Assembly: GCA_044360485.1 (NCBI GenBank) | Contig: JBIKKG010000054.1 | Location: forward strand, 1 to 15,915 | Direction of reading: 5' to 3' | DNA from: UBA4615 sp044360485 | GTDB taxonomy: Bacteria; Pseudomonadota; Gammaproteobacteria; Burkholderiales; Burkholderiaceae_E | Length of the DNA: 15,915 nucleotides | Shown: piece by piece, positions 14,567 to 15,915 of the stretch | Layout: every line of letters starts with the position of its first letter | Numbering within the stretch: position 1 is the stretch's first letter | The notes under the pieces: generated by a model | Seen by the model: the letters and a program-made list of their open reading frames with translations, nothing else | Databases searched by the model: none | What the model was told of the DNA's origin: nothing | Made by a program: the position numbers and the translations under genes

Positions 14567-15915
14567 ATGCACCCTGACGACAGGCGCCTGGCCGCTCGCG
14601 TGATCGGTTATGTGCGCCCTTACCGTGGCGTGCTGGCCCTTGGCGTGCTGGGTATGGTGCTGACTGCCGCCACCGAACCTGCCCTGCCGGCGCTGTTTAA
14701 GGTGCTGTTGGACGATGGCTTTGGCAGACACGGTGCTGATTGGCTGCTCTGGGCGCTGCCGCTGGCGGTTGTGTTGCTCTTCGTGTTGCGTGGGGTGTTC
14801 ACATTCACGACCAGCTATGCCATGTCCTGGGTGAGTCAGCGCGTGCTGACCGATTTGCGCAGCCAGATGTTTGCGCGTCTGACTGCCATGCCCGCTGACG
14901 TGTTTGCACGCGAAGCAGCCGGGCAACTCATGTCGCGCATGGTGGCCGACGTCAACAATGTCACCGGGACCTTGTCTTCGGTCATGGTGGTGCTGGTTCG
15001 CGATACGGTTGTGATCCTCGGGCTGCTGGGGTGGTTGCTCTACCTGAACTGGCGGCTGACACTGATTGCTGCGGTGCTCATCCCGATTGTGGCGGCCATG
15101 GTGCGCGCGTTTTCGCGGCGCATGCGGCGTCTGTCATCGGAGCAGATGCGTCACACCGGCGATATGACTGGTGTCATCGAAGAAGCCATCCGTTGCAACC
15201 CGGTGATCAAGGTCTATGGCGGGCAGGCGTATGAGCAATCACGCTTTGCTGCAGTCAACGAGCGGCTGCGCCACTTCGCGCGACGCATGACCGTGGCCAG
15301 CGCCACGATCGTGCCCACCACTCAGGTGGCAGCTGCGGTGGCTGTGGCGGTGGTCATTGCGATTGCCCTGGCGCAGTCCAGAGCCGATCAGACCAGTGTG
15401 GGCGGCTTTGTCTCATTCCTGACGGCCATGCTGATGCTGCTCGCACCCCTCAAGCATCTGGCGGGTGTCAACGCGGATCTGCAGCGTGCGCTGGCGGCAG
15501 CCGATGTCGTCTTCAAGTTCATGGACGAACCCATCGAGCCTGATCCGGGCACGCAGACGATCGAACGCGCCCGCGGTGCATTGATCTTCGAGAATGTGAG
15601 CTTTCGTTACCCCGGGGCACAGACCGACGCACTGTCAGGGATCGATCTTTCGGTGGCGCCAGGACAGACGCTTGCGCTGGTGGGGCCGTCGGGCGGTGGC
15701 AAGACGTCGCTAGCCAATCTCATTGCCCGGTTTCAGTCGCCCACCGGGGGCCGCATCCTGCTTGACGGCATCCCCATCGAGCATCTGACCCTCGCCAGTT
15801 TGCGTAGCCAGATCGCGTGGGTGAGTCAGCAGGTCATGCTGTTCAACGACACGATCGCGGCCAATGTCGCCTACGGGGACCAGCGTGCGGCCTCGCTCGA
15901 GCGCATCGAAGCGGC
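14567..15915 (+). CDS. msbA: Lipid A export ATP-binding/permease MsbA (3' end cut by window edge)
   Basis: 449 residues are visible of an expected 580-600; the frame is open to the last base. MsbA flips lipid A-core across the inner membrane as a homodimer. The transmembrane domain has six hydrophobic segments near 22-44, 58-80, 138-160, 163-183, 248-270 and 276-296. The RVLTDLRSQMFARL coupling region (92-105) and the VIKVYGGQAYE block (213-223) are typical. The nucleotide-binding domain starts about 337 with FENVSFRYPG; Walker A is GPSGGGKTS (373-381) and the Q-loop is at VSQQVMLFNDT (419-429). Signature, Walker B and H-loop lie outside the window. The ATG at 14567 is preceded by GGTGG (14554-14558). 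GTGs at 14552 and 14555 are less likely alternatives. The 32-bp gap after dnaE suggests co-transcription. MsbA is preferred over a generic exporter because of these motifs, but the missing end leaves some doubt. Confidence 0.88.
   Translation, partial: MHPDDRRLAARVIGYVRPYRGVLALGVLGMVLTAATEPALPALFKVLLDDGFGRHGADWLLWALPLAVVLLFVLRGVFTFTTSYAMSWVSQRVLTDLRSQMFARLTAMPADVFAREAAGQLMSRMVADVNNVTGTLSSVMVVLVRDTVVILGLLGWLLYLNWRLTLIAAVLIPIVAAMVRAFSRRMRRLSSEQMRHTGDMTGVIEEAIRCNPVIKVYGGQAYEQSRFAAVNERLRHFARRMTVASATIVPTTQVAAAVAVAVVIAIALAQSRADQTSVGGFVSFLTAMLMLLAPLKHLAGVNADLQRALAAADVVFKFMDEPIEPDPGTQTIERARGALIFENVSFRYPGAQTDALSGIDLSVAPGQTLALVGPSGGGKTSLANLIARFQSPTGGRILLDGIPIEHLTLASLRSQIAWVSQQVMLFNDTIAANVAYGDQRAASLERIEA

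Noticed and set aside
14567..15915. A possible frameshift in msbA, because no long open frame was evident at first sight
   Set aside because: Reading from the ATG at 14567 is open without interruption to the window end. The gene is cut by the edge, not broken.

Overview
This is a high-G+C chromosomal segment. The full-length DnaE, the tandem cyanophycin synthetase genes next to an ABC-transporter/DUF1854 pair, MsbA, and the bacterial-type Fpr fit a betaproteobacterium of the order Burkholderiales, perhaps near Alcaligenaceae. Genus and species cannot be fixed from the sequence. No tRNA, rRNA, insertion sequence, phage gene or CRISPR array was seen. Coding density is very high and no gene-free stretch reaches 300 bases.

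Left part (1-5566): a cyanophycin locus. Two synthetase genes lie in tandem on the minus strand. A 728-residue CphA'-type protein comes first. Its ATP-grasp domain looks intact, but its Mur-ligase half has lost the P-loop lysine and the whole C-terminal lobe. A second CphA follows and runs off the left edge. Facing away from them across a 253-bp region is a plus-strand pair: an ABC exporter with an unusual N-terminal extension (PH-like fold plus four-cysteine zinc ribbon), and a small DUF1854 protein whose start overlaps the exporter's end. This is the most interesting region. The synthetase chemistry is known, but the job of the exporter/DUF1854 pair is not.

Middle part (5567-10926): housekeeping and accessory genes. 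These are the DEAD-box RNA helicase RhlE (+), GluQRS (-; modifies queuosine in tRNA-Asp), a pirin-family cupin (+), ferredoxin/flavodoxin-NADP reductase Fpr (+) and an EamA/DMT permease (-). Two convergent pairs overlap at their 3' ends: rhlE/gluQRS by 14 bp and fpr/EamA by 29 bp.

Right part (10995-15915): dnaE, the replicative DNA polymerase III alpha subunit, is followed 32 bp later by msbA, the lipid A flippase, which is cut by the right edge. The dnaE promoter's -10 box is so close to the ATG that the transcript may be leaderless.
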